Shown piece by piece: positions 15,374 to 23,548 of a stretch of DNA of 35,299 bases; position 1 is the first letter of the stretch, and every line of letters starts with the position of its first letter. The notes beneath the pieces are model-generated. The model ran no database searches. It was not told the DNA's origin and saw only the letters and a list, made by a program, of their open reading frames with translations. The position numbers were made by a program, and so were the translations under genes. This DNA comes from Bacillota bacterium (GTDB taxonomy: Bacteria; Bacillota; Clostridia; Christensenellales; Aristaeellaceae), in NCBI GenBank assembly GCA_023411175.1, contig JAEYPB010000015.1, positions 1 to 35,299 on the forward strand, in the 5' to 3' direction.

Positions 15374-18300
15374 TTACGACACCTGGTCCATCAAGCGGCC
15401 GAAGTAGACGCGCATTTCGGCGTTCGAGAAGCCGCTGGCGCGCTTGATGTAGGCGAGCATCTTCTTCGGGCGCGCCTTGGCGTAGTTGTTGAAGGTGCGG
15501 ATGGCGTTCAGCCAGCCCTTCTCATTGCCGCCCCATTTTGCGGTCTGCAGCGGCATTTCGGGGTAGAGCGCGTCCTTCCAGGCATCGGATTTTTCGAGAA
15601 TCTTCGCGGTGGTCCACTCGTCGGCCATGAGTGCGCCCAGGAGCGTCAGGTAGCGCTTGCGGACGGAAGTGTTTTTCATCAGCGCGACGAACAGCGTGTT
15701 GTCGGTCTTGTTGCCGGAGCCCATGCCGCCCGGCTTCAGCCAGCGGCCGAAGGAGTCGGTGTCGGTGTAGAAGGCCCAGTCGGTGTCGAACACGATCCAC
15801 CGCCAGCGGCCGTCGCCCTCGGTGGAGCGGTAGCGCTTGACGTTCAGAAGGTCGGTGTTGCCGATGAAGGTCTGCAGGGCGATGTACTCCAGGTAGTTGT
15901 CGAGGTCTATCCGCGCCTCCACCCAGGCGAGGTTCTCGTCCGTCTTGACGCCGTTCTTTTTGACGTAGGCGAGAATCTGCTCAAAGGTCTTGTCGGAGCC
16001 CTGCATGGTGTTGGAGTTGGCCTTGACGATGTCGATTTTGTCCGGGTCGGTCCAGCCCTCCCACTGGGCGATGGAGTACTTGTGGATGCGCTCGCGCATG
16101 TTGTAGTGGCCCCAGTACTGGCCGTTTAAGTACACCGCCACCGGCACCGCGTCCTGATACATGACGGAGGTGGGCTCGGCCAGCGAGGTGAGGAGCGCGT
16201 CGCGGTAGCGGGTCTTGTTGTAGTCCTGCCCGGAGGCGCGCAGGACGAAGGACTTGTACTCGGTGTAGCCCCGGTTCGGGAAAAGGCTCGCCCGGAAGCG
16301 GTTGTCGCCGTAGGCGCTGCGGGCGGAGATTTTAAAGGACTTCTGGTCCTGCATGCGGCTGTACTGGCCCTGCAGTTGCAGCCCCGCGCCCTGTGAAAGC
16401 ACGGTCCGCCCGTCGGCGGTGAAGTATTCCACGTAGGCGGCGCGCTCCCACTCCTGCCAGAAGTTCGCGCCCTTGAAGGGGTACTTGAGCTTCTTCGGCC
16501 CCATGACCATCAGCCCCTTTTCGGAGTCGAACAGCCCGGAGGGGTCGGACACCAGCGAGATCACGCCCAGCGAATGCTTGTCCCCGAACAGATAGCTCTG
16601 GGTGTAAACCTCGGAGGGCAGAAAGCCGTCGGCATAGGTGCGCGCCCGGAGGATGGTGTTTTGGGAGATTTCGATGGGGCCCCGGTATTCTTCAGAGGAT
16701 TCGCCCGGCGTCGACGCGTCCAGCGTGTAGCGGATGGTCATGCCCTCCGGGGCGGAAAGTGAGACCGTCACCGCGCCGGAGGTGAACCAGCCGCCGGGGG
16801 TGGAGAAATCCACATATCCGGCGCGGCCCTCGTAGGGCGTCTGGCTGTTGACCTTGCCGGGGGTTTGGCTTTCTAAATAAAAAAAGCCGTCCCGGCCGCT
16901 GATCCTGCCGTAGGATACGCCGCCATACTGGACGAGGAGGGGCATTCGGTCCAAGATGACGCCGTCCGGCGTCGCGAGCACCAGGGTCTCCTGCCCCTTC
17001 AGCGACAGTTTGAAGCTCGTGGCGTAGTTGTTTTTGGCGACGTCGGCTTTATTCTGTCCGGTGAGCTGCACCCGGAGGTATTCGCCCGCCCCCAGAAACG
17101 CGCCGGAGGGAAACTGCCACTTGCGCGGGCGGCTCGGGTCGTCCGACAGGCCGTAGCCGGAGAGGTCGACCGGCTTCATGCTCTGGTTGTACAGCTCCAC
17201 CCAGTCGGAGGCGGATTTCGTGCTGCCCGGCTGCCGCGCCGAGGCCGCCGCCTCGTTCAGGAAGACGCGCGCCGGGTTGGCGGAGGCGAGAAGCGCGTCC
17301 ATCGCCGCCGCACCCTCCCGGGTGTTCTCGGCGCCGGGGGTGGGCGCGAGCGCGTTCGTCCAGCCGTCCCCTTTGCGGGAGAAGGACTGGTCGGCCTTCA
17401 GAAGGCCGTAGTCCACCTTGTCGAGGGGCCGGCCCTCCGGATCTGACAGGACCACCGTCTCGCCCTCGGGGCTGAGCTTGAAGGAGGCGTCGAGTTCCGC
17501 GTCCGCGCGGCCGGAGGCGTAGACCAGAAGGAAGCCGCGGGCCGGGATCGAAACATCCGGGAAGCGCCACTTCATGGGCTTCGACGGGTCGTCCGACAGG
17601 TAGTGGCCCGCGAGGGAGACCTCCCGGTCGGATTCGTTGACCAGCTCGATCCAGTCGTCAAACGCGCCGCTTCGCCCGGCGTAGCTCATGTTCTCTGCCA
17701 TGATCTCGTTTAGCTTCACGGGGCTGTCGGTGGCGGTGCCGGCGCTCCGGGCAAAGGCCTCCTGGGTGTTGGGTAGGCCGGGGGTGTATTCGCTGGAGAC
17801 CTCCCAAGTGCCGCCCTCCGCCAGCCGGTAAACCTGATTGGCGGGCAGCGCGGGGACGGTGAGCGATTCCATGATGTCGCCGTTCGCGTCGAACAGGAGC
17901 ACCTGATCGCCCTGGGCGCTGAGCTTGAAGGGTGCGTGGAAGGGGTATCCGGCGGTGTTTTTCAGGTCGTCGTCGCAGAAGACGACGGTGAATTCGCCGG
18001 GGCTCAGCGTAAATTCCGGGAAGGTGAAGCGCACGAGCTTGTTCATGTCGTCGGTCAGCGACCAACCGGTGAGGTCCACCGCTTCCCCGGAGGTGTTTCT
18101 AAGCTCCACCCAGTCGGGAAACGCGCCGGTCTCGTCGGCCACGGCGGACTTGTTGGAGCTCATGACCTCGGTGACGCGCACCGCGCCCACCGGCGCGATC
18201 GCCGCCACCGCCTTTTCGGTGTCCACGGGCGCGCGCATTTCACCGACGCCCCAAACGAACTCCATCAAATACAAGAGGACAAGCACCACCAAAGCGCCGC

Positions 18301-18415
18301 CGATCGAAAGCGCGATCGCCGCCGTGTTGCCTTGCGGAGCCTTCGCTGCCGCGCGGGGCGCGCTTTTCGGCGCGGCCTTCCGGGGTGCGGGCGCTTTTTG
18401 AGCCTTCTTTTGCAA
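15374..18415 (-). CDS. CotH-family kinase with lamin-tail domains
   Basis: 1013 residues. Lys/Ala/Pro-rich cytoplasmic tail (1-30), one membrane anchor (about 31-53), then three lamin-tail domains outside the cell (starting about 78, 232 and 382; each with DWVEL or DWIEL and LSDD/LTDD motifs). A chitobiase-like beta domain follows (about 541-605), and a CotH kinase domain from about 615 to the end with GHYNMRERIHKY and RWIVFDTDWAF. CotH proteins are spore-coat or surface protein kinases. The start is TTG at 18415, supported by GGAGG 6 nt upstream. It leads the CotH-VTC-DUF4956-rmuC transcript. Confidence 0.9.
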   Translation of the reverse strand: MQKKAQKAPAPRKAAPKSAPRAAAKAPQGNTAAIALSIGGALVVLVLLYLMEFVWGVGEMRAPVDTEKAVAAIAPVGAVRVTEVMSSNKSAVADETGAFPDWVELRNTSGEAVDLTGWSLTDDMNKLVRFTFPEFTLSPGEFTVVFCDDDLKNTAGYPFHAPFKLSAQGDQVLLFDANGDIMESLTVPALPANQVYRLAEGGTWEVSSEYTPGLPNTQEAFARSAGTATDSPVKLNEIMAENMSYAGRSGAFDDWIELVNESDREVSLAGHYLSDDPSKPMKWRFPDVSIPARGFLLVYASGRADAELDASFKLSPEGETVVLSDPEGRPLDKVDYGLLKADQSFSRKGDGWTNALAPTPGAENTREGAAAMDALLASANPARVFLNEAAASARQPGSTKSASDWVELYNQSMKPVDLSGYGLSDDPSRPRKWQFPSGAFLGAGEYLRVQLTGQNKADVAKNNYATSFKLSLKGQETLVLATPDGVILDRMPLLVQYGGVSYGRISGRDGFFYLESQTPGKVNSQTPYEGRAGYVDFSTPGGWFTSGAVTVSLSAPEGMTIRYTLDASTPGESSEEYRGPIEISQNTILRARTYADGFLPSEVYTQSYLFGDKHSLGVISLVSDPSGLFDSEKGLMVMGPKKLKYPFKGANFWQEWERAAYVEYFTADGRTVLSQGAGLQLQGQYSRMQDQKSFKISARSAYGDNRFRASLFPNRGYTEYKSFVLRASGQDYNKTRYRDALLTSLAEPTSVMYQDAVPVAVYLNGQYWGHYNMRERIHKYSIAQWEGWTDPDKIDIVKANSNTMQGSDKTFEQILAYVKKNGVKTDENLAWVEARIDLDNYLEYIALQTFIGNTDLLNVKRYRSTEGDGRWRWIVFDTDWAFYTDTDSFGRWLKPGGMGSGNKTDNTLFVALMKNTSVRKRYLTLLGALMADEWTTAKILEKSDAWKDALYPEMPLQTAKWGGNEKGWLNAIRTFNNYAKARPKKMLAYIKRASGFSNAEMRVYFGRLMDQVS

Positions 18416-18444
18416 AGGATGCCTCCGGAATGTCAGTTTAAGGT

Positions 18445-18473
18445 ATTATACCGTATAATCGGTAAAAACACAA
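18445..18473 (-). promoter_or_regulatory. Sigma-A promoter with palindrome, upstream of the CotH gene
   Basis: On the minus strand TTGTGT (18473-18468), 17-nt spacer, TATAAT (18450-18445). The -10 lies in a palindrome ATTATAC-C-GTATAAT (plus 18445-18459), a plausible operator for a repressor. It is about 30 nt upstream of the TTG start of the CotH gene and would drive the four-gene run. Confidence 0.65.
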
Positions 18474-18486
18474 ACGCAAGTTGGCC

Positions 18487-19176
18487 TCAGCCGAACACCG
18501 CCAAGAACCCTTCCGCGGTGGGCTCGGGCAGATCCAGAAAAAACACCCGCTCAAAGATGTCCTCGAGGCGGTGGGCGTCGGAGGAATGGAGGACTTTAAA
18601 GCCCGAGCAGTCCCCCGGGCAGGACAGGCCCTCCGTCACCTCCAGCGCGGCGAAATCGCTGCCGGGCGGCAGAAAGCCCAGCGCGTTCAAAAGGCCGTTC
18701 GAGCCCCGGTTGATGTGGGCGGGCACCGGCAGGCCGGAAAAGGCGCGGATCTCGCGGGTGAGGGCGTCAAGGTCCAGGTCGAGGGCGGAGATCAGGAGCC
18801 GGGACTCCTCGCTGGTCTCCTCGTCGTCCGCGTTCATGACGACCTGCCGACCGAAGAAGTCCGGCATGTTGGGGATATCCGGAAGCAGTGGCTGGATGCG
18901 CTGCGAAAAGGCCGTCGCGTCCGAAACGGTGCGGAAGTAGGCCAGAAGGTGTACTTCCTCCCGGGTATTCAGCTCCAGCCCCGGCAGGAGGTTCACCCCC
19001 ATCGCGCGACAGGCCGCCTCCATAGCGGGCAGCTGCCGGGCGGTGTTGTGGTCCGTGACGGCGATGAGATCCAGCCCCTTCAGCCGCGCCATGCCCGCGA
19101 TGTTGCCGGGGGTCATGGCGGCGTCGCCGCAGGGGGACAGGCAGGAGTGCAGGTGCAGATCGCAGTAGGCGCGCAT
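18487..19176 (-). CDS. PHP-domain phosphoesterase
   Basis: 229 residues from ATG 19176. Metal-binding motifs of the PHP superfamily: DLHLHSCLSPCGD near the N terminus, VTDHNT, an internal HLLAYF, PAHINRGSNG and the C-terminal SSDAHRLED. Small PHP proteins of this type recur in hydrogenase/DRTGG clusters of Clostridia, where the substrate is unknown. The gene is the last of the minus-strand hydrogenase group, separated from the DRTGG gene by repeat R4 and about 200 nt of unremarkable sequence (19177-19393) in which I see no gene and no clear promoter. Confidence 0.85.
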   Translation of the reverse strand: MRAYCDLHLHSCLSPCGDAAMTPGNIAGMARLKGLDLIAVTDHNTARQLPAMEAACRAMGVNLLPGLELNTREEVHLLAYFRTVSDATAFSQRIQPLLPDIPNMPDFFGRQVVMNADDEETSEESRLLISALDLDLDALTREIRAFSGLPVPAHINRGSNGLLNALGFLPPGSDFAALEVTEGLSCPGDCSGFKVLHSSDAHRLEDIFERVFFLDLPEPTAEGFLAVFG

Positions 19177-19393
19177 ATTTCTCTCCACGCGCCCACGAGG
19201 GGCGCGGCACCCGGTTTGGGCAACTAACCTATCGGGCGCGGACGATATATTGGCATGTCGGGCTTCGTGCAGACCTACCGTATTTCGACTCCGACTCGAA
19301 AACGTCTGTCCATGCGGGCGGGATTGCACGGGTTAGGATGAAATCCGGGATTTTGGGCGCAAGGCAAAGGGTCAGCCCCCGAAGGGTCATAAT

Positions 19394-19557
19394 CGCTCCC
19401 GACGGCATGTACGTCGGGAACGGGATAGCGCAGCCAGTACGCATACTGGCGGGTTATCCGCACATTTGGTCAGTGCGCCGCCCGGAAATTCCGGAGAATT
19501 TCAGGCGCGCGAAGGGTTCTCTCCCTTGCATCGAAAACCCCCAGGGTTTTTCGATGC
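19394..19557 (-). repeat. Interspersed hairpin repeat, copy R4 (full)
   Basis: Complete 164-bp element 8 nt beyond the DRTGG stop, oriented with that gene. Reading + strand: A, CGCTCCCGACG/CGTCGGGAACG (19394-19422). B, GGATA...GCCAGTA/TACTGGC...TATCC (19423-19459). C, with GTCAGTGCGCCGCCCGGAAA (19469-19510). D, GCATCGAAAACCC/GGGTTTTTCGATGC (19528-19557). Spacing between modules matches R2, R5a and R7. Confidence 0.85.
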
Positions 19558-19565
19558 CTTGAGTC

Positions 19566-19907
19566 TCAGCTCTTCGTGATCCCGGCCCCGTACATCAGCC
19601 CGCACAGCTCGTAGGCCGCCTTTTCGCTGGAGAGGATCGCGAGGCCTTCGTTCGACGCGCGCTCGACAACCTCCTCCGGTACGGCGATGCCCTCCGGGAC
19701 GATGATGGCGGCCATCTCCATCAGGGTCGCCACGGCGACCGCGTTCATGTGGGTCTGCACGGTGATCCAGGCCATGCCGCTCTTTCCGTGGGCCATGACC
19801 CAGCTCAAAAGGTCGCAGCTGTAGCCGCACGTGACTTCGCGGGTCTGGTCTGTTTCCGGGGTGAGGAGTTTCGAGTTTGTCAGTTCCGCAAGGCTCTGAA
19901 TGTTCAT
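19566..19907 (-). CDS. DRTGG-domain protein (second copy in cluster)
   Basis: 113 residues, ATG at 19907 with AGGAGGATTTT just upstream. It shows the short alpha/beta fold of stand-alone DRTGG-like proteins: VTCGYSCDLLSWVMAH, AWITVQTHMNAVAVATLMEM, AIIVPEGIAVPEEVVERA and a late CGLMYGAGI. Such proteins accompany [FeFe]-hydrogenase-like and HATPase genes in Clostridia. The DRTGG name comes from CBS/HPr-kinase-linked domains; the ligand is unknown. It is related to, but clearly different from, the protein at 22188-22535. Repeats lie on both sides (R4 downstream, R5 upstream). Confidence 0.8.
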   Translation of the reverse strand: MNIQSLAELTNSKLLTPETDQTREVTCGYSCDLLSWVMAHGKSGMAWITVQTHMNAVAVATLMEMAAIIVPEGIAVPEEVVERASNEGLAILSSEKAAYELCGLMYGAGITKS

Positions 19908-19962
19908 AAAATCCTCCTGTTATGGGACGATTTGGATCGCAAAAAGGATGCGGTTTTCGCGT

Positions 19963-20227
19963 AATGCCCCGGGTCGTTATCCCGGTTCATCCAAGGCATC
20001 GAAAAAGCCGTAGACTTTTTCGATGCGAAGGGAAGGGACTGCGTGCGCCTGAAATCCTCCGGGATTTCCGGGCGGCGCACTGACCGGAGGTACGGATAAC
20101 GCCACCAGTATGCGCTACTGGCGGCATTATCCCGTGTCCGGCGTACACGCCGCCGGACACGAATAGAAAGAACGACGAGGTTTGTCAACGCTCGGAATGC
20201 CCCGGGTCGTTACCCCGGGGCATCTAA
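19963..20227. repeat. Direct repeats flanking copy R5a
   Basis: A 17-nt identity, aatgccccgggtcgtta, occurs at 19963-19979 and 20196-20212. Similarity extends for about 32 nt (to 19994 and 20227). The right copy is a perfect hairpin TGCCCCGGGT-cgtt-ACCCCGGGGCA without the first T of the left copy's arm; the left copy is decayed. The two copies bracket element R5a with a 233-nt period, as the GACCCTCTGA hairpins bracket R2 with a 229-nt period. Confidence 0.7.
19996..20161 (+). repeat. Interspersed hairpin repeat, copy R5a (full, inverted relative to neighbours)
   Basis: Complete 166-bp element. D, GCATCGAAAAAG/CTTTTTCGATGC (19996-20026). C, with TGCGCCTGAAATCC and GGATTTCCGGGCGGCGCA (20043-20080). 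B, GGATAACGCCACCAGTA with its near-perfect partner (20094-20132). A, CGTGTCCGGCG/CGCCGGACACG (20133-20161). It reads left to right although both neighbouring genes are on the minus strand, the one clear exception to the polarity seen elsewhere. Confidence 0.85.
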
Positions 20228-20267
20228 ACCCTTCCCTGCGCGCCTTGCGGAACCCATTCCCGGGGTT

Positions 20268-20422
20268 CGGGGGCCGCAGCCCCCGATTGATTCAAGGCAA
20301 CCGGAGGGCGGCATGCACGGCCGCAGGTTGCGTTCCGCTTTAATGCGCAAGCCCGATCGCAAACCGAAGGTTTGAAGGGCTTGCGCTTACTGGATGAAAG
20401 ACGCGCAAGCGGATTTCATCCA
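20268..20422 (-). repeat. Interspersed hairpin repeat, copy R5b (divergent, after hydrogenase gene)
   Basis: From right to left, starting 5 nt beyond the hydrogenase stop: D, TGGATGAAA/TTTCATCCA (20391-20422). A C-like nested hairpin, GCGCAAGCCC/GGGCTTGCGC around CAAACC-GAA-GGTTTG (20345-20386). An A-like hairpin, GCAACC/GGTTGC (20297-20331). A GC-rich E hairpin, CGGGGGC-cgca-GCCCCCG (about 20270-20287). The D stem differs completely from R7 or R4 while the loop gacgcgcaagcgga is shared with other copies. Confidence 0.7.
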
Positions 20423-20427
20423 TATTA

Positions 20428-21753
20428 CTACATTCGCGTATTCTCCGACAGCCACACCATCTGCTTGGCCATCTCGCGCACGCGCTCCTTCAGGACGAAC
20501 AGGCAGTCCGTCTCGTGGGCGTAGCCGCCGACGATGTCCTCCGCCAGCGCCTGGCAGGTGGGCGAGCCGCAGGAGCCGCAGTCGAGGCCGGGGAGCTTTT
20601 GGCGGATCTCCTCGATCTGGTCCATCATCGAAAGCGCCTTTTGCAGGTCGTGATCCAGCTGCATGGCCTTGACGGGGGAGATTTCGCCGTCAAAGTACAG
20701 CTTGCTGCGCAGGGATTCAAATTCCGCCCGCTTGATGTTCTCGTCCGGAATCTTCGCGGGCAGGCGGCGCACCAAGTCGCGGATGCGGTTCTTGGCGATG
20801 AAGCCGTTTTCCAGGGTCAGCGGGCCGCCGACGCAGCCGCCGACGCAGGAGAGCCCTTCGAAAAAGGTGAGCTCCGGCAGGCGGTTGTTTTCGATCTCCT
20901 CCAGCACCTTCGCCACTTGGTCGATGCCGTCCACGGCGAGCGCGTTTTCGATGCCCGCGGCCAGAGCCTCGCCGCCGGATTTTGCCCAGCCCAGGCCCAG
21001 GCCCGTGGCGCGGAAGGCCTCGTCGCCGTCCTCGCCGCCCTCGCCCGCCTGGGGGGCTTTTCGGATGTTGGTGGACAGGAGGCCGAATACCTCGACGATG
21101 GAGATAACGCCGTCCACCGCGCTGTCCAGGTGGCCCAGCGGGCGGCGGATGGCGGTCATCTTGGCGGCGCAGGGGGAGATGAAAAAGCAGCCGACCTCCT
21201 CCGGCTTCACGCCGTTCTTTTCGCAGAACTCGCGCCGGGCGGAGACGGCGGCCATTTCCATGGGCGACCGGACATCCACGATGTTATCGATCAATTCGGG
21301 AAAGCGGATCTGAATCAGCCGCACCACGGCGGGGCAGCTGGAGGAAATCAGCGGGCGCGGGCAGCCGGGCTGCGCCAGCCGCTCCTTGACGGCCATGGAC
21401 ACGATGTCCGCGCCGCGGGCGACGTCGTACACCTCGTCAAAGCCCATCATGCGAAGGCCCCGGGCCACGGCGGACAGGCTGGGCAGCTTTTTGAACTGCC
21501 CGTACAGCGCCGGCGCGGGCAGCGCGATCTTGTAGGGGAAGCGGTTGATGGCGGCCAGCGGATCGGTGGTGGGCACCTTGGCGTGGTGCTGGCACTGGCG
21601 GATGCACTCGCCGCAGTCGATGCACCGCTCCTCGATGATGTGGGCGCGCCCGCCGTGCACGCGGATGGCCTCCGTAGGGCATTGCTTGAGGCAGTTGGTG
21701 CAGCCGACGCACTTGGACTTGTCCAGCGTCACAGAGTGCATGTAGCTTGTCAT
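20428..21753 (-). CDS. [FeFe]-hydrogenase-like protein, probably sensory type
   Basis: 441 residues. A double-cluster ferredoxin domain (C15, C18, C21, C25; C44, C47, C50, C54) is followed by an H-cluster-type domain: SSSCP around C140, ISPCAAK around C195, and SCVGGCVGG with C303 and C307. A C-terminal four-cysteine Fe-S motif follows (LDCGSCGSPTC...C). All four H-cluster cysteine ligands seem present, but the usual TSCCP reads SSSCP, losing the cysteine that relays protons in catalytic enzymes; the same loss occurs in sensory hydrogenases. No HydB/HydC partner is here. It overlaps the HATPase gene by 4 nt (ATGA). I infer redox or H2 sensing rather than bulk catalysis. Confidence 0.85.
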   Translation of the reverse strand: MTSYMHSVTLDKSKCVGCTNCLKQCPTEAIRVHGGRAHIIEERCIDCGECIRQCQHHAKVPTTDPLAAINRFPYKIALPAPALYGQFKKLPSLSAVARGLRMMGFDEVYDVARGADIVSMAVKERLAQPGCPRPLISSSCPAVVRLIQIRFPELIDNIVDVRSPMEMAAVSARREFCEKNGVKPEEVGCFFISPCAAKMTAIRRPLGHLDSAVDGVISIVEVFGLLSTNIRKAPQAGEGGEDGDEAFRATGLGLGWAKSGGEALAAGIENALAVDGIDQVAKVLEEIENNRLPELTFFEGLSCVGGCVGGPLTLENGFIAKNRIRDLVRRLPAKIPDENIKRAEFESLRSKLYFDGEISPVKAMQLDHDLQKALSMMDQIEEIRQKLPGLDCGSCGSPTCQALAEDIVGGYAHETDCLFVLKERVREMAKQMVWLSENTRM

Positions 21754-22181
21754 AGCTTAAACCCCATCTCGATGGTCGTCCCCACCCCGACTTCGGAGCG
21801 GATGGAAAAATCCGTGGCGTTGCGCTTCATGTTGGGCAGGCCCATGCCGGCGCCGAAGCCCATCATGCGCACGTCGTCGGAGGCGGTGGAATAGCCCTCC
21901 TGCATCGCAAGGTCGATGTCCGGGATGCCCGGCCCCTCGTCCCGGATGTTGAGGGCCAGGTATTCCGGCTGGACGATGAGTTCCATCTCGCCCCCTTGCG
22001 AATGGATCACCAGGTTCAGCTCCACCTCGTAGGCGGCGATCGACACCCGGCGCACGATGCCCGAGTCAACCCCCAGCTTTTTCAGGATGCCCTTGATCTT
22101 TCTTGAGGCTTCGCCGGCGGCTGCGAAGTCCCCGGCGCGCACGGGATAGATCTCCCGGAGCGCGACGCTTTCGTTTTGCAT
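21750..22181 (-). CDS. HATPase (anti-sigma factor/serine kinase-like ATP-binding protein)
   Basis: 143 residues. GHKL ATP-binding motifs: N-box region in SIAAYEVELNLVIHS, G1 in IRDEGPGIPDID, and G2 in MGFGAGMGLPNMKR. This is the RsbW-like single-domain form without a histidine phosphotransfer part. Proteins of this class lie next to DRTGG and hydrogenase-like genes in many Clostridia, suggesting that a redox signal controls a kinase or anti-sigma activity; the target is unknown. AAGGGGAT sits about 10 nt before ATG 22181. The DRTGG gene ends 6 nt upstream and the hydrogenase ATG overlaps its stop. Confidence 0.85.
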   Translation of the reverse strand: MQNESVALREIYPVRAGDFAAAGEASRKIKGILKKLGVDSGIVRRVSIAAYEVELNLVIHSQGGEMELIVQPEYLALNIRDEGPGIPDIDLAMQEGYSTASDDVRMMGFGAGMGLPNMKRNATDFSIRSEVGVGTTIEMGFKL

Positions 22182-22187
22182 CAGATA

Positions 22188-22535
22188 CTATCCCCTTACC
22201 CCGCTGGGCAGGCCGCTCGAGAACAGCCTTCCGCAAGATTCATACAGCGTGTGCGGCGTGCCGATCACGGCGATACCAAGGTCGCCGGCCATCTCCAGCA
22301 CCTCCTGGGGCGGGAGTTTGCCGCGGACGAAGACGATCATCATCACGTCCAGCATTTCGCAGGTGCGCACGACGTGCATGTTGGTCAGCCCCGTCAGAAG
22401 CACCATGCGCTCCTTGGGGTAGGCGAGTACGTCGCTCATCATGTCCGAGCCGCAGGCGGCCTGGACTTCATCCTGGGGGAGGGACCCGGAGAGCACGGTG
22501 GCGTCCAGCAGGTTGACGATCTGTTCCGCTTTCAT
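22188..22535 (-). CDS. DRTGG-domain protein (first copy in cluster)
   Basis: 115 residues from the ATG at 22535, chosen over the ATG at 22544 because AGAGG lies 9 nt before the former and directly touches the latter. Features: MKAEQIVNLLDATVLSG, a conserved core ERMVLLTGLTNMHVVRTCEM, VMMIVFVRGKLPPQEVLEMA, and GIAVIGTPHTLYESCGRLF. It matches the DRTGG-like alpha/beta fold with a phosphate-loop-like turn. It stands directly before the HATPase and the hydrogenase-like gene. The ligand is unknown. Confidence 0.82.
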   Translation of the reverse strand: MKAEQIVNLLDATVLSGSLPQDEVQAACGSDMMSDVLAYPKERMVLLTGLTNMHVVRTCEMLDVMMIVFVRGKLPPQEVLEMAGDLGIAVIGTPHTLYESCGRLFSSGLPSGVRG

Positions 22536-22569
22536 GGGCATCATCCTCTTCGGGAAAATTTTCGGGAGG

Positions 22570-23358
22570 TTATCCGTCCCCCGCCAGCCGGCTCAGGAAA
22601 CTTATGTGCCGAAGGCGGAGGTCAATGTAATTATACTTCATCTGGCTAGAAAAGAAAAGGGGCGATGTGCCCGCGCCCATCAGCATGGTGGTGGACGCGT
22701 CCTCAAAGGTGGCGAGCAGCGCCGCGACCTCTTCCGCCGCCTGGTTCGGCTCCCCGGCCGACGCCTTTTCGAGCGCCTCCCGCGCCTTCTTAGCCTCCGC
22801 CCGGACGGACAGGAGCGCCTCCCGCGCGCCGTTTAGGTCGATCTCTCCGGCGTCCAGCCGGAAGGCCGCCTCGCCCAGCGCATTCGTCCCGTCCCTGAGC
22901 GCGCGTTCCGCGCTGATCAGCGCGTCGGCCTGCGCGCGCTTGCCGGTCAGCCGGACGGCGATCTCCGGCGCTTCCCGCGTCGCGACGGAGGCGGCGAGCT
23001 TTTCCGTCTCGCTCAGCTTGTTCATGACCCGCCCGGCCTCATCGGCGGAGCTGTAGCCTGCCCCGGCAATCAGGTACTCGCCGGAGCCGGACAGGATGTA
23101 CCCCGCCGCGCCCCGGGCCACGTACCGCGCGGCCTCGATCCGTGCGGTGGCTTCGTCCCCCGCCCGGGACAGGATCACAAGGCTCACGGACAGCGGCTGG
23201 ATGTCCCAGCTCACCTGCTCCACCGGCGCGAGCGCCGCCTGCTGCCCCGGCGCCGAAACGCCCTCGGTGACGAGGTACATCGTCAGCGCGACGAGCAGCA
23301 TCACAAGCGCCCATGCGGGCGCGTAGGGGTGGTCGCGCCGGACGCGCACGCGCTTCAT
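22570..23358 (-). CDS. Membrane-anchored SPOR-like protein
   Basis: 262 residues from ATG 23358, with GGGAG about 11 nt upstream. A basic N terminus is followed by one membrane segment (APAWALVMLLVALTMYLV), then an extracytoplasmic region whose beta-alpha pattern (VSLVILSRAGDEATARIEAARYVARG, GYILSGSGEYLIAGAGYSSADEA) resembles the SPOR fold that binds denuded peptidoglycan. An alanine-rich helical or coiled-coil second half follows. Similar N-terminal-anchor plus SPOR proteins occur in spore formers. It lies 35 nt upstream of the DRTGG gene and may head the same transcript. The family assignment is moderate. Confidence 0.6.
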   Translation of the reverse strand: MKRVRVRRDHPYAPAWALVMLLVALTMYLVTEGVSAPGQQAALAPVEQVSWDIQPLSVSLVILSRAGDEATARIEAARYVARGAAGYILSGSGEYLIAGAGYSSADEAGRVMNKLSETEKLAASVATREAPEIAVRLTGKRAQADALISAERALRDGTNALGEAAFRLDAGEIDLNGAREALLSVRAEAKKAREALEKASAGEPNQAAEEVAALLATFEDASTTMLMGAGTSPLFFSSQMKYNYIDLRLRHISFLSRLAGDG

Positions 23359-23497
23359 CAACTGATCGCTCCCTTCCCAAAGGACATGTCTCCCCCTGAA
23401 GCGTATGCGCGAGGATGCGCGGGCACGCCTTTCGGATTGCTTACGGCCACATAAAACCTCCGGGGAAGTTTGTAAGCGATTGCCCTCGCGGGTACCC

Positions 23498-23526
23498 TTG
23501 CCCCGGACGGGACAATCTGGTATCAT
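23498..23526 (+). promoter_or_regulatory. Sigma-A promoter for the DUF6062-GNAT pair
   Basis: TTGCCC (23498-23503), 17-nt spacer, TATCAT (23521-23526). The predicted start of transcription at about 23533 leaves just enough leader for the GGGAG at 23536-23540 and the TTG start at 23549, and argues against the GTG at 23540. Confidence 0.6.
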
Positions 23527-23548
23527 GGGCTAAAAGGGAGTGGAAGGC

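Noticed and set aside
20515..21894. Open frame of 459 codons on the plus strand opposite the hydrogenase gene
   Set aside because: Antisense shadow; the minus strand has clear Fe-S and H-cluster motifs, whereas this frame shows none.
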